DNA from: Martinezella rhizogenes
GTDB taxonomy: Bacteria > Pseudomonadota > Alphaproteobacteria > Rhizobiales > Rhizobiaceae
Direction: 5' to 3'
DNA length: 64,000 nt
Assembly (NCBI GenBank): GCA_013322215.1
Contig: JAAMEZ010000028.1
Span: 21,558 to 85,557, forward strand
Position numbers and translations under genes: made by a program. The notes under the pieces are model-generated. The model was not told where the DNA came from. It did no database searches and saw only the letters and a program-made list of their open reading frames with translations. Shown one piece after another: positions 36,453 through 45,536 of this stretch; within the stretch, counting starts at the first letter, position 1; every line of letters begins with the position of its first letter.

Positions 36453-36979
36453 CCACGACCCTGCTCGCTCTCGCAATCATTTTCACGCAGCTTTCGCTGC
36501 TGGCCTTCGGCGGCGGTAATTCCATCCTCCCGGAAATGCACCGACAGGTCGTCGACGTGCAGCATTGGATGACGGCGCAACAATTTGGTGCGCTGTTCGC
36601 ATTGGCGCAGGCAGCTCCAGGCCCGAACCTGATGGTTGTGCCTCTGGTCGGCTGGCATGTTGCCGGATGGGCGGGTGTGCTCGTGACTTCGGTGGCAAAG
36701 TTCGGTCCTTCTTCGGTTCTGACCTATCTGGTGCTCCATCTCTGGAACCGCTTCAAGGACAGGCCGTGGCGAAGGATCGTCCAGGCCGGGCTGGTGCCGA
36801 TGACCGCGGGGCTCGTCACCGCCAGCGCGGCGGTCATTACCGAGGCATCAACTCAGGGCTGGATTCTGGCGGTGATTGCGGCCGCTGGCGCGCTTGTTCT
36901 CACAACGACGCGCGTCCATCCGCTCGTGGTTCTGGGCATTGGCGCATTGATCGGGCTGAGTGGCGTCGGCCAGGTATGA
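36449..36979 (+). CDS. chrA: Chromate transporter, second half (ChrA C-type, CHR domain)
   Basis: This is a 176-residue partner of the preceding gene, with the second CHR domain: LAIIFTQLSLLAFGGGNSILPEM (first half visible as FTQLSLLAFGGG), QHWMTAQQFGALFALAQAAPGPN and VGWHVAGWAGVLV. Four or five further helices follow. It starts with ATGA overlap on the first half, so both are made from one message in equal amounts. A pair of short CHR proteins is an established arrangement that replaces the single fused ChrA. Confidence 0.88.
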   Translation: MTTTLLALAIIFTQLSLLAFGGGNSILPEMHRQVVDVQHWMTAQQFGALFALAQAAPGPNLMVVPLVGWHVAGWAGVLVTSVAKFGPSSVLTYLVLHLWNRFKDRPWRRIVQAGLVPMTAGLVTASAAVITEASTQGWILAVIAAAGALVLTTTRVHPLVVLGIGALIGLSGVGQV

Positions 36980-37277
36980 GCAGGTAGATGCCGGTGTCAG
37001 AATTGAGGCAAACACCTGTTCTGATTGCCGAGATTCATTTTAGCGAAGGGTGCGTTGCGCCCGTCGGTTGCTCCATGTATTCGCAAATACGTCTTTTGCT
37101 TGAAATAACCCCTTCTTTGGAGGCTCAGTCGCAAATTAGAGCTGTTGATATCGGCGATAATCGCAGTGCTCGTGCTTTTAGAAACCAAAATGCAAACAAT
37201 CCATGCAATATTCCAGCGGGAAAGATTGCCGGCAATAAAGCCGCGATAATCTTTTGATCAGCTGGTGAGGGCCTCCA
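36980..37277. other. Intergenic stretch without a recognised gene
   Basis: About 300 bases between the chromate transporter and the diguanylate cyclase. It is AT-richer than its surroundings. I see no convincing gene, RNA or strong palindrome here; it should hold the cyclase promoter. Confidence 0.5.
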
Positions 37278-38231
37278 GTGTCTTGCGATGGAAATGCAAT
37301 ACTCGATCCACAGGCAATCGGCTCCCGCGAGTTCATGCATTTGCGTGAATTGTTTGATCGATCGTTCAAGGCCGCGCGCATCGGGGTATGGGAATGCAGC
37401 CTTCCCGACCAGACGCTCAGCTGGACGGATATGGTCTACGAGCTCTTTGATCTCGCGCCGCAAACGCCGCTGACAAGGGACGAGATCCTTAAACTTTATA
37501 CCCCGGAGACCCGAAAACGCCTCGATGAGGTGCGCGAGAAAGCAATTCGCACCGGCGAGGGCTTCAGCCTGGATGCACAGATCATTACCGCAAGGGGTAA
37601 TCGTCGATGGATCAGAATAACCGCCTGTGTCGAGTTCGCGAACGGAGCTGCGACTAGAATTTTCGGGATGAAACAGGATGTCACCGCCGAGAAGACGATG
37701 GTCGAGCAGCTTCGTCAATTGGCCGAGTATGATATGCTCACCGGGCTGACATCCCGTACCAGATTTGAAACGTTCTTCAACGAAATATGTGCAGCCGAGG
37801 GCCGAACCGGCAGGGCACTCCTGCTGGTGGATCTCGACGGCTTCAAGTCCGTGAACGATACTCTCGGGCATCAGGCGGGGGATGATTGCCTCAAAGCGGC
37901 AGGGCGCAGGCTTTCGCGCGCGGTGCCCAAGGCCAATATGGTGGCGCGAATTGGCGGCGACGAGTTTGCCGTTATCCACGAATGCCTCTCGATCGAACAT
38001 CTTGCAAAAATTGCCGATCGCGTTGTCAGGGGATTGAACTGGACCGTCTCCACGCCGGCGAAGACCATTCGCATCGCAACCTCCGTTGGCGCGGCGATAA
38101 TCGTGCCCGGCCATTCGTCCAAGGACATATTCGCGAAAGCGGATCGTGGTTTGTACGAAGCGAAGTCGTCGGGGAAGAATGGCTTCCGGATCGCGCCGCC
38201 GACATGGCCCGCATACAAAGCTGCTCTTTAG
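37278..38231 (+). CDS. Diguanylate cyclase with N-terminal PAS domain
   Basis: This is a 317-residue protein. A PAS/PAC sensor domain (about residues 25-145; LPDQTLSWTDMVYELF, then IFGMKQDVTAEK) precedes a GGDEF domain with DMLTGLTSRTRFE, LLVDLDGFKSVNDTLGHQ and an intact active-site GGDEF at about 226-230. It should make cyclic di-GMP from two GTP. The RxxD inhibitory site five residues before GGDEF is absent, so product inhibition may be missing. No membrane segment is present, so it is cytosolic. The start is GTG 37278 with GAGG at 37266-37269. It stands alone between two unrelated genes. Confidence 0.9.
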   Translation: MSCDGNAILDPQAIGSREFMHLRELFDRSFKAARIGVWECSLPDQTLSWTDMVYELFDLAPQTPLTRDEILKLYTPETRKRLDEVREKAIRTGEGFSLDAQIITARGNRRWIRITACVEFANGAATRIFGMKQDVTAEKTMVEQLRQLAEYDMLTGLTSRTRFETFFNEICAAEGRTGRALLLVDLDGFKSVNDTLGHQAGDDCLKAAGRRLSRAVPKANMVARIGGDEFAVIHECLSIEHLAKIADRVVRGLNWTVSTPAKTIRIATSVGAAIIVPGHSSKDIFAKADRGLYEAKSSGKNGFRIAPPTWPAYKAAL

Positions 38232-38397
38232 ATCGAGCCCGCCAATCGCTCACCAATCACAAGCATCGAATAGCGAATTGTCGGCGAGCGATGGGGAAAA
38301 ATATTTCTCCATAGAGTATATAGACATTATGCAATTACTTTTCGAGTAGCATTGCTGCCCGTAGCTTGATCGCCGGTCTAATTCGTCCGGAGCTGGC

Positions 38398-39816
38398 ATG
38401 ACAAGGCATATTCGATTCAACGCGTTCGACATGAATTGCGTCGCGCATCAGTCCCCCGGACTGTGGAGACATACGCGCGATAAGTCGTGGAAATACAAGG
38501 ATCTGGACTATTGGCAGGATCTGGCGCGGACGCTGGAACGCGGCATTTTCGACGGCATATTCATCGCCGACGTCATCGGTTATTACGATGTCTACAAGGG
38601 TTCGAACTACCATGCGATCGAGCAGGCCGCGCAGATACCGGTCAATGATCCGATCCAGCTCGCGGCGCCGATCGCGCTTGCGACCGAACATCTCGGTATA
38701 GGAATAACCGCCTCCACTTCCTTCGAGCACCCCTATACGTTTGCTCGCCGGCTCGCCACCGCCGATCACCACACCAAGGGCCGCATCGGCTGGAATATCG
38801 TGACCTCCTATCTCGAGAGTGGCGCCAAGAACATCAGTCAAGGCGGTTTGAAGACTCATGACAACCGTTATGAGATCGCCGCTGAATATGTGGAGGTTCT
38901 CTACAAGCTTTTAGAAGGAAGCTGGGAAGAGGGTGCTGTGCTGCGCGATGCCGAGCGCGGCATTTTCACCGATCCCACCAAGGTTCACGAGATCGGTCAC
39001 AAGGGCAAGTATTTCGACGTTCCGGGCTACCATCTCTGTGAGCCGTCGCCGCAACGGACGCCGGTGCTTTATCAGGCAGGTGCATCCGGCCCTGGCAAGG
39101 CCTTTGCTGCCGGCCATGCTGAATGCGTATTCGTCGCTGCGCCGACGAAAAACCTGCTACGCGCCTACGTCGCCGATATCAGGCAGAGGGCTGCGGCGGC
39201 TGGCCGCGATCCGCGGAAGGTGCTGATCTATAATCTCTCGACGCTGATCATCGCGGAGACCGACACGAAGGCGCAGCAACTCTTCGAGGAGTATCAGAGC
39301 TACGCGTCCTATGACGGCTCGCTCGTATTCATGTCCGGCTGGAGCGGCATCGATTTCGGCCAATATGCGCCGACCGACGAGTTGAAGAAGGTCGAAACCA
39401 ATGCCATCGTCTCGATGATCGAGCATTTCGGCGGCAAGGACCGGACCTGGACGGTCGAGGAACTCGCCAAATGGGGTGGGATCGGCGGAACCGGGCCGGT
39501 CTTCGTCGGCTCACCCTCGACTGTCGCTGATATCCTGCAGGAATGGGTCGAAGAGACCGATGTCGATGGTTTCAACCTCGCTTATGCCGTGACGCCCGAC
39601 AGTTTTGAGGCGGCGGTCGATCTGCTCGTTCCGGAACTACAGAAGCGTGGAGTGTATCCCACCGCCTATCGTCCGGGTACCCTCCGCGAAAAGCTCTTCG
39701 GCGAGGGACCTTATCTGCCGACGACCCATCCGGCCAATGCCTATCGCGATATCGAGGCAGTTAAGCGTCGGGATGCGGAACTGGCTGCACCGCTGCGCCA
39801 GTCGGCCGGCGTCTAG
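38398..39816 (+). CDS. FMN-dependent monooxygenase, NtaA/SnaA/DszA type (LLM class)
   Basis: This is a 472-residue flavin-dependent oxygenase of the luciferase-like fold. Typical sequences are HIRFNAFDMNC, DLARTLERGIFDGIFIADV, GITASTSFEHPYTFARRLAT, KGRIGWNIVTSY and PVLYQAGASGPGKAFAA, and length and order match the NtaA/SnaA/DszA family. Members use reduced FMN and oxygen to break C-N or C-S bonds in nitrilotriacetate, alkyl sulfones or dibenzothiophene products. No flavin reductase or transporter lies beside it, so the substrate and reductant source are unknown. Its own promoter must be in the 166 bases after the cyclase gene. Confidence 0.9.
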   Translation: MTRHIRFNAFDMNCVAHQSPGLWRHTRDKSWKYKDLDYWQDLARTLERGIFDGIFIADVIGYYDVYKGSNYHAIEQAAQIPVNDPIQLAAPIALATEHLGIGITASTSFEHPYTFARRLATADHHTKGRIGWNIVTSYLESGAKNISQGGLKTHDNRYEIAAEYVEVLYKLLEGSWEEGAVLRDAERGIFTDPTKVHEIGHKGKYFDVPGYHLCEPSPQRTPVLYQAGASGPGKAFAAGHAECVFVAAPTKNLLRAYVADIRQRAAAAGRDPRKVLIYNLSTLIIAETDTKAQQLFEEYQSYASYDGSLVFMSGWSGIDFGQYAPTDELKKVETNAIVSMIEHFGGKDRTWTVEELAKWGGIGGTGPVFVGSPSTVADILQEWVEETDVDGFNLAYAVTPDSFEAAVDLLVPELQKRGVYPTAYRPGTLREKLFGEGPYLPTTHPANAYRDIEAVKRRDAELAAPLRQSAGV

Positions 39817-40006
39817 GCTTTGCCATATCACCGATTCGGCTGAAGTATGCGCATATTCGGCCCGTCTTTGACAATGCTCTCAGGGCTGACGGGCCGGATT
39901 GATACGGGAGATATTCCGCGCAGTCGGCTATTTAAAGTAGCAGCAGATTAACGCTCTGTTCACCTTAAGATTACTAAGGTTTCCTGATGAAAAGGAAGGA
40001 AGCCCA

Positions 40007-40309
40007 ATGAAAAAGATCTTTGTTCTCGCCATGGCTACGGTAACGCTGGCAGCGCCCCTTGCCAGCGCGCAGGAATGGCCCCGTCATCATCGCGATCGTC
40101 CCGACGAAGTTCATCGCAAGATGCCGCCGCGGGGACCGGGACGTCCTGGATGGGGACCATATCGGGGTAAGGACCGTTCGGGTTACTATCACGGCTACAG
40201 AGGTTACCATGATCGCCGCCCGGGCTATCGCCGTCACAGCGATGGTCTTTGGTATCCTGCCGCAGCCTTCGCACTCGGTGCCATTATCGGCGGCGCTTTG
40301 AACAACTAG
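40007..40309 (+). CDS. Small exported BA14K-family-like protein, 100 aa
   Basis: A clear signal peptide ([21 protein letters not shown], cleaved before QEW) is followed by a very basic region rich in Arg, His, Gly and Tyr ([19 protein letters not shown]), ending in the conserved [18 protein letters not shown] with a small hydrophobic tail. This tail is the BA14K pattern known from the Brucella 14-kDa immunoreactive protein and common in Rhizobiales. It should be periplasmic or envelope-bound. It was translated from a good AAGGAAG region upstream of the ATG. Its biochemical role is unknown. Confidence 0.82.
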   Translation: MKKIFVLAMATVTLAAPLASAQEWPRHHRDRPDEVHRKMPPRGPGRPGWGPYRGKDRSGYYHGYRGYHDRRPGYRRHSDGLWYPAAAFALGAIIGGALNN

Positions 40310-40392
40310 AGTTCTTCTGCTTTTCTAAGAATTGCGTGAAAACAAAGAGATAGAGCGGTTCAGAGATTCCGTGAAGAGCTGAACCGCTCTAG
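40306..40392. repeat. RIME-like element, copy 4 (rearranged), possible bidirectional terminator
   Basis: The second stem AGAGCGGTTCA/TGAACCGCTCT (40352-40390) is clear, while the first half (TTCTTCTGCTTTTCTAAGAATTGCGTGAAAACAAAG) looks internally shortened. The orientation is opposite to copies 1 and 3. It fills the gap between the convergent BA14K and NAD(P)H oxidoreductase genes, so its stem may end transcription from both sides. Confidence 0.65.
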
Positions 40393-40404
40393 AAAAGGCC
40401 GCTT

Positions 40405-40986
40405 TTAAAACCGCTCCATCTCGCGGCCGACCTTTGCCAGAAATTCCTTACGGGACACGTCAGTTGAGCGGTTCATGTCGTAATGGGCGAGGAAGACGAC
40501 CGGCGCGAAAGGCTTGATCTGGGCGCGGAGCACGCGCTTGACGATCTTCTTCGGCGGATTGCCGGCGACGAAGGCGCGAAATGGATCGGCGCCATAGGTC
40601 AGGACCGCACCAAGTTTGCGGATATGTTGCAGCTTGGAGCGTACCTTGCCATTTACGAGTTCGAAGGAAACGCCTGGAAGCCAGACCCGATCGAAATAGC
40701 CCTTGAGGATCGCTGGGAAGCCGAAGTTCCAGACCGGAGTGACGATCACGAGGGCTTCGGTACGCTCCAGCCGTTCCACGTAGGATTTCAGCGCATCGGT
40801 GTTTTCGGGATAGTCATGGTAGATGAGCCGATCATGGCGTGACAGGACGGGGTCAAAGCCTTCGGCATAGAGGTTGCAGTCATCGACATTGTGGCCGGCT
40901 TGCTTCAGACTTTCGATTGTTTGCCGATGCAGCGCGCCGCCATAGCTTTCCTCGACTGGATGGGAATGAAGGACGAGAACCTTCAT
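40405..40986 (-). CDS. NAD(P)H:quinone oxidoreductase-like flavoprotein (flavodoxin fold)
   Basis: This is a 193-residue protein of the NQO/KefF family. MKVLVLHSHPVEESYGGAL is the flavin-phosphate binding start, and TPVWNFGFPAILKGYFDRVWLPG is the characteristic FMN/FAD loop. It transfers two electrons from NAD(P)H to quinones or similar compounds. It is the last gene of the six-gene operon; its start overlaps the stop of the FAD oxidoreductase gene as ATGA. There it may provide reduced flavin or detoxify a quinone-like product. Its natural acceptor is unknown. Confidence 0.88.
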   Translation of the reverse strand: MKVLVLHSHPVEESYGGALHRQTIESLKQAGHNVDDCNLYAEGFDPVLSRHDRLIYHDYPENTDALKSYVERLERTEALVIVTPVWNFGFPAILKGYFDRVWLPGVSFELVNGKVRSKLQHIRKLGAVLTYGADPFRAFVAGNPPKKIVKRVLRAQIKPFAPVVFLAHYDMNRSTDVSRKEFLAKVGREMERF

Positions 40987-42392
40987 GAAGCCTCCATCAG
41001 ATCAGCAAGGCCGGGGAAGAGATAATTTTTACCCGATTTGAAGTCGAAATTCGGATCGTCCCACGCAATCATCTTGCCGGGATTGAGCAGCCCCTTCGGA
41101 TCTGTCTCCTTCTTGAAGGCGAGCTGGACGGCATCCGTCTGCTTCATGCCACCTTCCTCCAGCGTATAGCGGTGCGGGTTGAAAATCGGGCAGCCGTGGT
41201 CCTGGTGAATCTTGATGATCTCCTCGAGCCGCGCCTCCGATGTATAGCGCACCAGCGGCAGGCCGGCGCATTGGATCTGCCCGTCGAACTTGATGAATTC
41301 GAGATGGCCGGGTACCTCGTCGCCGAAGATTTCTACCATCTTCTGGACCTTGGCGACATGATCCGGTCCTGGATACTGCACCTGCAGATAGGTGATCGAC
41401 GGATCGACCTTGAGGGCGCGCAGCGTCGTGTGGTTCCAGGCGAGTTCGTACGCATGAGGGATGCCCTTCATGCTTTCCACCTTGTCGGAGCGGAAGGTGA
41501 TCTCGCCTTTCTGCTGCCGGGTGAAGGCGATGAAGGGGTCCATCGCATGCGGTGCGATCATCAGCGCGACGATCGATTGCCCCTGGCGGATATAGGGCTT
41601 GTGGCGGGCAAAATAGTCTTGCGGAATGGGGGCGGCGATCGGGGCGATCTCCTTGACCAGAATGCCGTTGCATTTGGCGAGCGCATCGGAAAAGCGCACG
41701 GCATCCATGAAATCATCGTATCCGACCAGCACGTCGACCCAGTCATAGGCCGGCGCCAGCGGCATTTCGATCTCGGTGATGATGCCGTTGGTGCCGTAGG
41801 CGTGGCTGACCTTGGTCAGATCCCAGCCGGTGAGATCGAGAACGCGCGGTTCGGCTTCCATCGTCACGACGCGTAGCCGCAATATATTGCCGAGATCGCG
41901 CAGGCCGCCCCAGGTAATCGAGCCGACACCACCCGAACCGCCGGCAATGAAGCCGCCGATCGTTGCCGTCTGCGCCGTCGAGGGATGAAAGCGCAGTTCC
42001 TGGCCGGAATGGGCCTTGGTCTGGCGGTCGAGTTCGGCAATGACGATGCCGGGCTCGCAGATGACGCGGCCGGGATGGATCTCCTTGATCTTGTTCATGG
42101 CGGCGAGGTTGAGCACGATGCCGCCGGAAAGCGGCATCGCCTGGCCGTAATTGCCGGTGCCGGCGCCGCGCGGGGTGACGGGCACGTCATGCGCGTAGGC
42201 GACCTTCAGCGTGCGGATCACCTCCTCTTCGGTCTTCGGGGTGACCACGAGATCGGCGGTGACATTGTCGAGCTGGGCTTTCAGGATCGGCGAATACCAA
42301 TAGAAGTCGCGGCTCTTCTGGCGCACGAGCGCCGGATTGTCTTCGACGGCGATACCTTCGAGTTCTTTCTTGATGCGCTGATAATCCGGCAT
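40983..42392 (-). CDS. FAD-binding oxidoreductase, GlcD/vanillyl-alcohol-oxidase type
   Basis: This is a 469-residue flavoenzyme with the FAD_binding_4 domain (VVTPKTEEEVIRTLKVA, VTPRGAGTGNYGQAMPLSGG, IGGFIAGGSGGVGSITWGG) and a C-terminal FAD-linked oxidase domain ending in LKKETDPKGLLNPGKM-like KKETDPKGLLNPGK. Relatives oxidise alpha-hydroxy acids, D-lactate or related alcohols. No signal peptide or membrane helix is seen. ATG 42392 (MPDYQRIKK) lies one base after the stop of the cytosine-deaminase-like gene. In this operon it probably oxidises an intermediate from the imported heterocycle; the substrate is unknown. Confidence 0.88.
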   Translation of the reverse strand: MPDYQRIKKELEGIAVEDNPALVRQKSRDFYWYSPILKAQLDNVTADLVVTPKTEEEVIRTLKVAYAHDVPVTPRGAGTGNYGQAMPLSGGIVLNLAAMNKIKEIHPGRVICEPGIVIAELDRQTKAHSGQELRFHPSTAQTATIGGFIAGGSGGVGSITWGGLRDLGNILRLRVVTMEAEPRVLDLTGWDLTKVSHAYGTNGIITEIEMPLAPAYDWVDVLVGYDDFMDAVRFSDALAKCNGILVKEIAPIAAPIPQDYFARHKPYIRQGQSIVALMIAPHAMDPFIAFTRQQKGEITFRSDKVESMKGIPHAYELAWNHTTLRALKVDPSITYLQVQYPGPDHVAKVQKMVEIFGDEVPGHLEFIKFDGQIQCAGLPLVRYTSEARLEEIIKIHQDHGCPIFNPHRYTLEEGGMKQTDAVQLAFKKETDPKGLLNPGKMIAWDDPNFDFKSGKNYLFPGLADLMEAS

Positions 42393-42393
42393 G

Positions 42394-43707
42394 TCAGGCT
42401 CCCATGACGCTGTCGAGTTCACGATAATCCGGCAGGCTGCGGTCGATCACCTTGCCCTTGCGAAGGACGACGCGGTCAGACTGTGGACGGGAAAGGAATT
42501 CGCTCCAGCGCCGGGCGCTGAAAAGCACGAGATCGGCCGGGCTGCCGACGGCGATATGCCCGATATCCGGGCGGCCAACTATCTCTGCGGGCGAGGTGGT
42601 AATGACCCTTGCGGCCGTATCCAGCGGATGGTCGAGATGCAGGATGCGCACGCTTTCCCGGAAGACTTCGACCGGATCGAGATCGCCATAGGCATAGAAG
42701 GGGTCACGGGTATTGTCGGAGGCAACCGCGGTTGGCACGCCGGCCTTGGCAAGCTCGTGCAAAAGCGTGACACCTCGCCAGCGTGGCGTGCGGCCCGCGT
42801 GGCGGTCCTGCAGATACATGTTGCACATCGGCAGCGAGACGATGGAAATCCCGGCCCTTGCGACGAGATCGATGGTCGCGCGGGCGACATCCTCGTCCTG
42901 CCGGGCAAGCGAGCAGCAATGGCCGGCGGTCACCTTGCCGGTGAAGCCGTTGCGAAGCACGGCTTCGGCGAGTGCTTTCAGCGTCAGCACCTGCTTGTCT
43001 TCGGTTTCGTCGACATGGAGATCGACGTCGAGGCCATTGTCGGCGGCAGCGCGCAACAGCTTGTCGAGCTGAGCGTCGATATCCGGGTTCATCTGCGTGA
43101 CACCGCCCATCAAGCCGCCGGCATCGCGCACGACGCCGAGCAGGTCGGCGAAAAAGGCATCGTCGACCATGCTGTCGAGCGGGAAAAGCGCGACGGCCTG
43201 CAGTGCGATCTTGTCCTTCCAGGCCTCGCGAACAGAAGTGAAAACCTCGAAGGAAATGCGATGCTGCGGCGCCAGCGAATCCAGATGGGTGCGGATCAGG
43301 CCGGTGCCATGAGCGTAAGCCGAGCGCAGCGAGAATTCCATGCGCTTGCGCACATCCTCGGCTGACCAGTTGGCCTCGCGATCGGCGCGCACTGCATCGA
43401 GTGCGCCCATGAAGCTGCCATCCGGGTTGGGTCGCCGCTCCCAAATGTGCCCCTTGTCGAGATGGGTGTGCATGTCGGCAAACGTCGGCCAGACCATGCC
43501 GTCCCGCATATCGACCTTGGCATATTCGACCGGTGCTGCGCCAGGCGCGAGAATACCGCTGACGAGGCCATCGGCGACGACGATGTCGGCCTTGACGAGC
43601 CCCTCGCTGGCGGGCGCCTGAAATCCGGCGAGGGTCACGGCCGGGATGGTGGCATTGCTCAGCACGAAGCGGGCGGCATTCGGCGGCGACATGAAGGCGT
43701 GGGACAT
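42394..43707 (-). CDS. Cytosine-deaminase-like amidohydrolase (CodA family)
   Basis: This is a 437-residue metal-dependent hydrolase of the cytosine/isoguanine deaminase group. The metal site is seen in FADMHTHLDKGH (HxH), LHVDETED, VTAGHCCSL and TAVASDNTRDPF (final Asp), the same order as CodA. The family deaminates or opens rings of pyrimidines, triazines and related heterocycles. Its ATG (43707) overlaps the permease stop as TGATG. As the first enzyme after the transporter genes, it probably starts degradation of the imported compound. Cytosine itself is only one candidate. Confidence 0.87.
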   Translation of the reverse strand: MSHAFMSPPNAARFVLSNATIPAVTLAGFQAPASEGLVKADIVVADGLVSGILAPGAAPVEYAKVDMRDGMVWPTFADMHTHLDKGHIWERRPNPDGSFMGALDAVRADREANWSAEDVRKRMEFSLRSAYAHGTGLIRTHLDSLAPQHRISFEVFTSVREAWKDKIALQAVALFPLDSMVDDAFFADLLGVVRDAGGLMGGVTQMNPDIDAQLDKLLRAAADNGLDVDLHVDETEDKQVLTLKALAEAVLRNGFTGKVTAGHCCSLARQDEDVARATIDLVARAGISIVSLPMCNMYLQDRHAGRTPRWRGVTLLHELAKAGVPTAVASDNTRDPFYAYGDLDPVEVFRESVRILHLDHPLDTAARVITTSPAEIVGRPDIGHIAVGSPADLVLFSARRWSEFLSRPQSDRVVLRKGKVIDRSLPDYRELDSVMGA

Positions 43708-44567
43708 CAATTTTCCCGCTTGAGGCTGCTCTCATGCCAGCGATGCAGGCTCAGCCATGAGATGAAGGAGGTGAAGGCGAAGATGGCGACGCCGAGCGCC
43801 GAGAGCAGAAGCAGGGCTGCGAAGAGCCGCGGCATGTTCTGGCGGTATTGTGCTTCCAAAAGGCGGAACGCCAGACCTGAATTCGGACCGCCGGAGCCGG
43901 CCGCGAATTCGGCGACGACCGAGGCGATCAACGACAGGCCACCGCCGATCCGAAGCCCTGTCATGAAATAAGGCTGGGCGGCGGGCAGCTTCAGATGCAG
44001 CAAGGCCTGCCAGCGCGAGGCGCCGTAGAGATCGAAGAGATTGAGGAGATTGTGATCGACGCTCTTCAGGCCCTGCACCATGTTGGACAGGATCGGAAAG
44101 AAGGCGACGAGGAAGCCGCAGATTAAAAGCGCCGCTTCGCGCGTCGGCGCGTATATCAGGATCAGCGGCGCGATCGCGACGATTGGCGTTACCTGAAGGA
44201 TGACGGCCAGCGGATAGAAGGCAAGCTCGATCCAGCGGGACTGCACGAGGAAGATCGCAAAGCCGACGCCGCCGATCAGCGCCAGGATCAGCGATATGAA
44301 TGTGATCTCCGTCGTCACCCACAGAGCAGGCCACAGGATACCCCAGTCGGAAACGAGGGCCTTGGCGACGGCAATCGGGCTCGGCAGGATATATTGCGGA
44401 ATGCTGGCGCCGACGACCAGAAGCTGCCAGAGGATAAGAAGAACAAGGACGGTTAGGATCGGCACGAAGATACCAAGGACACGCTCGAAACTGCGCTGCC
44501 TGGCGGCAGCGGGCATACCGGCCGGTTCAATGGAAAGAGTGGCGGGCAGGCTGGTGCTGTCGCTCAT
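43707..44567 (-). CDS. ABC transporter permease, SsuC/TauC/ThiX type
   Basis: This is a 286-residue inner-membrane permease. It has six predicted helices and the EAA loop DLYGASRWQALLHLKLPAAQPYFMTGLRIG (visible as ALLHLKLPAAQPYFMTGLRI), plus LWQLLVVGASIPQYILPSP near the N-terminus, as in taurine, sulfonate and pyrimidine importers. ATG 44567 overlaps the stop of the ATPase gene as TGATG, and its own stop overlaps the hydrolase gene in the same way. It forms the channel for the operon's NMT1/THI5-type binding protein. Confidence 0.92.
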   Translation of the reverse strand: MSDSTSLPATLSIEPAGMPAAARQRSFERVLGIFVPILTVLVLLILWQLLVVGASIPQYILPSPIAVAKALVSDWGILWPALWVTTEITFISLILALIGGVGFAIFLVQSRWIELAFYPLAVILQVTPIVAIAPLILIYAPTREAALLICGFLVAFFPILSNMVQGLKSVDHNLLNLFDLYGASRWQALLHLKLPAAQPYFMTGLRIGGGLSLIASVVAEFAAGSGGPNSGLAFRLLEAQYRQNMPRLFAALLLLSALGVAIFAFTSFISWLSLHRWHESSLKREN

Positions 44568-45391
44568 CAATGGACCTCCGGCCAGCCGATGGCCTCGATC
44601 AGGGAACGGGATACCTTTTCGCACACCTGCCGGTATTCTTCGGACGAGCGATAAAGGGGATCGCGCTCGCCGCTGGTTTCCAATGGAAAGTCGGTATGGA
44701 CGCGGCCTGGCCGCGCCTTCATGACGACGATACGATTGGAGAGATAGGCGGATTCATAGACGGAATGGGTGACGAAGATGACGGTGATCCCTGTTGTCTG
44801 CCAGAGGCGCAAAACGTCGTCGTTCAGCTTCTGGCGCGTGATTTCGTCGAGTGCGGCAAAGGGTTCGTCCATCAAAAGCAGTTTCGGCTTCGTCACCAGG
44901 GCGCGGGCGATCGAAACCCGCATCTTCATGCCGCCGGACAATTCGCGCGGATAGGCTTCCGCAAAGTCCTGCAGACCGACCGTGGCCAATGTGTCCATGA
45001 TCTGTTCGTGTGCCGCCGCCTTCGATACGCCCAACAGTTTCAACGGCAGATGAACGTTGCCGAAGACGGTCTTCCAGGGCAGCAATGTCGGCTCCTGGAA
45101 GACGAAGCTGATGTCGCCCTCCGGCAGGCCCTTGGCGTTGATGCGCGAACTCGGCCAGTCGATCCGGCCACCCGAGGCGCCGCCAAGGCCCGCGATGATG
45201 CGCAAGGCCGTCGATTTGCCGCAACCGGAAGGGCCGAGCAGGCTGATGAACTCGCCGCTTTCCACATTGAGCGACATGCCCGATAGCGCCAGCGTGCCGT
45301 TGGAGAAGATCTTGGAGACCTGCTCCATGACGACAAGCGGTCGCTTGCGCTTTTCCGTTCGATCCGTTGCAATGGTTTCCGATAGTGTCAT
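44567..45391 (-). CDS. ABC transporter ATP-binding protein, SsuB/TauB/ThiZ type
   Basis: This is a 274-residue ABC ATPase with Walker A GPSGCGKST, Q-loop VFQEPTLLPW, signature LSGGMKMR and Walker B LLLMDEPFAALDE, then the H-loop VTHSVYES. These match the SsuB/TauB/ThiZ subgroup. It overlaps the permease gene as TGATG. It is separated from the binding protein gene upstream by a 145-base gap filled with a large inverted repeat (45409-45534), so ATPase and permease may be made in smaller amounts than the binding protein. Confidence 0.93.
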   Translation of the reverse strand: MTLSETIATDRTEKRKRPLVVMEQVSKIFSNGTLALSGMSLNVESGEFISLLGPSGCGKSTALRIIAGLGGASGGRIDWPSSRINAKGLPEGDISFVFQEPTLLPWKTVFGNVHLPLKLLGVSKAAAHEQIMDTLATVGLQDFAEAYPRELSGGMKMRVSIARALVTKPKLLLMDEPFAALDEITRQKLNDDVLRLWQTTGITVIFVTHSVYESAYLSNRIVVMKARPGRVHTDFPLETSGERDPLYRSSEEYRQVCEKVSRSLIEAIGWPEVH

Positions 45392-45408
45392 CGTTCGGCT
45401 CTTTGTTG

Positions 45409-45534
45409 ATCCACCCTCCCTTGAGGGGGAGGGTCGGAGCGAAGCTCCGGGGTGGGGTGATCCTCGTAATCTTCAGGTGTCACCCCCACCCGCCGCGTAG
45501 CGGCGACCTTCCCCCTCAAGGGGGAGGTGCAGGG
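45409..45534. repeat. Pair of inverted copies of a palindromic intergenic element
   Basis: Copy one (about 45411-45460: CCACCCTCCCTTGAGGGGGA, GGAGCGAAGCTCC, GGGGTGGGGTGA) and copy two in reverse (about 45479-45530: TCACCCCCACC, CGCCGCGTAGCGGCG, CCCCCTCAAGGGGGAGG) are each self-complementary and complementary to each other. In the mRNA the whole span could form one long hairpin between the binding protein and ATPase genes. The same kind of GC-rich 'CTCCCCCTTGAGGGGGAG' repeat is widespread in alphaproteobacterial intergenic DNA, as far as I remember. Confidence 0.75.
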
Positions 45535-45536
45535 AC

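Noticed and set aside
45409..45534. CRISPR-like repeat array
   Set aside because: Only two copies, in inverted orientation and self-complementary, with no regular spacers and no cas genes.
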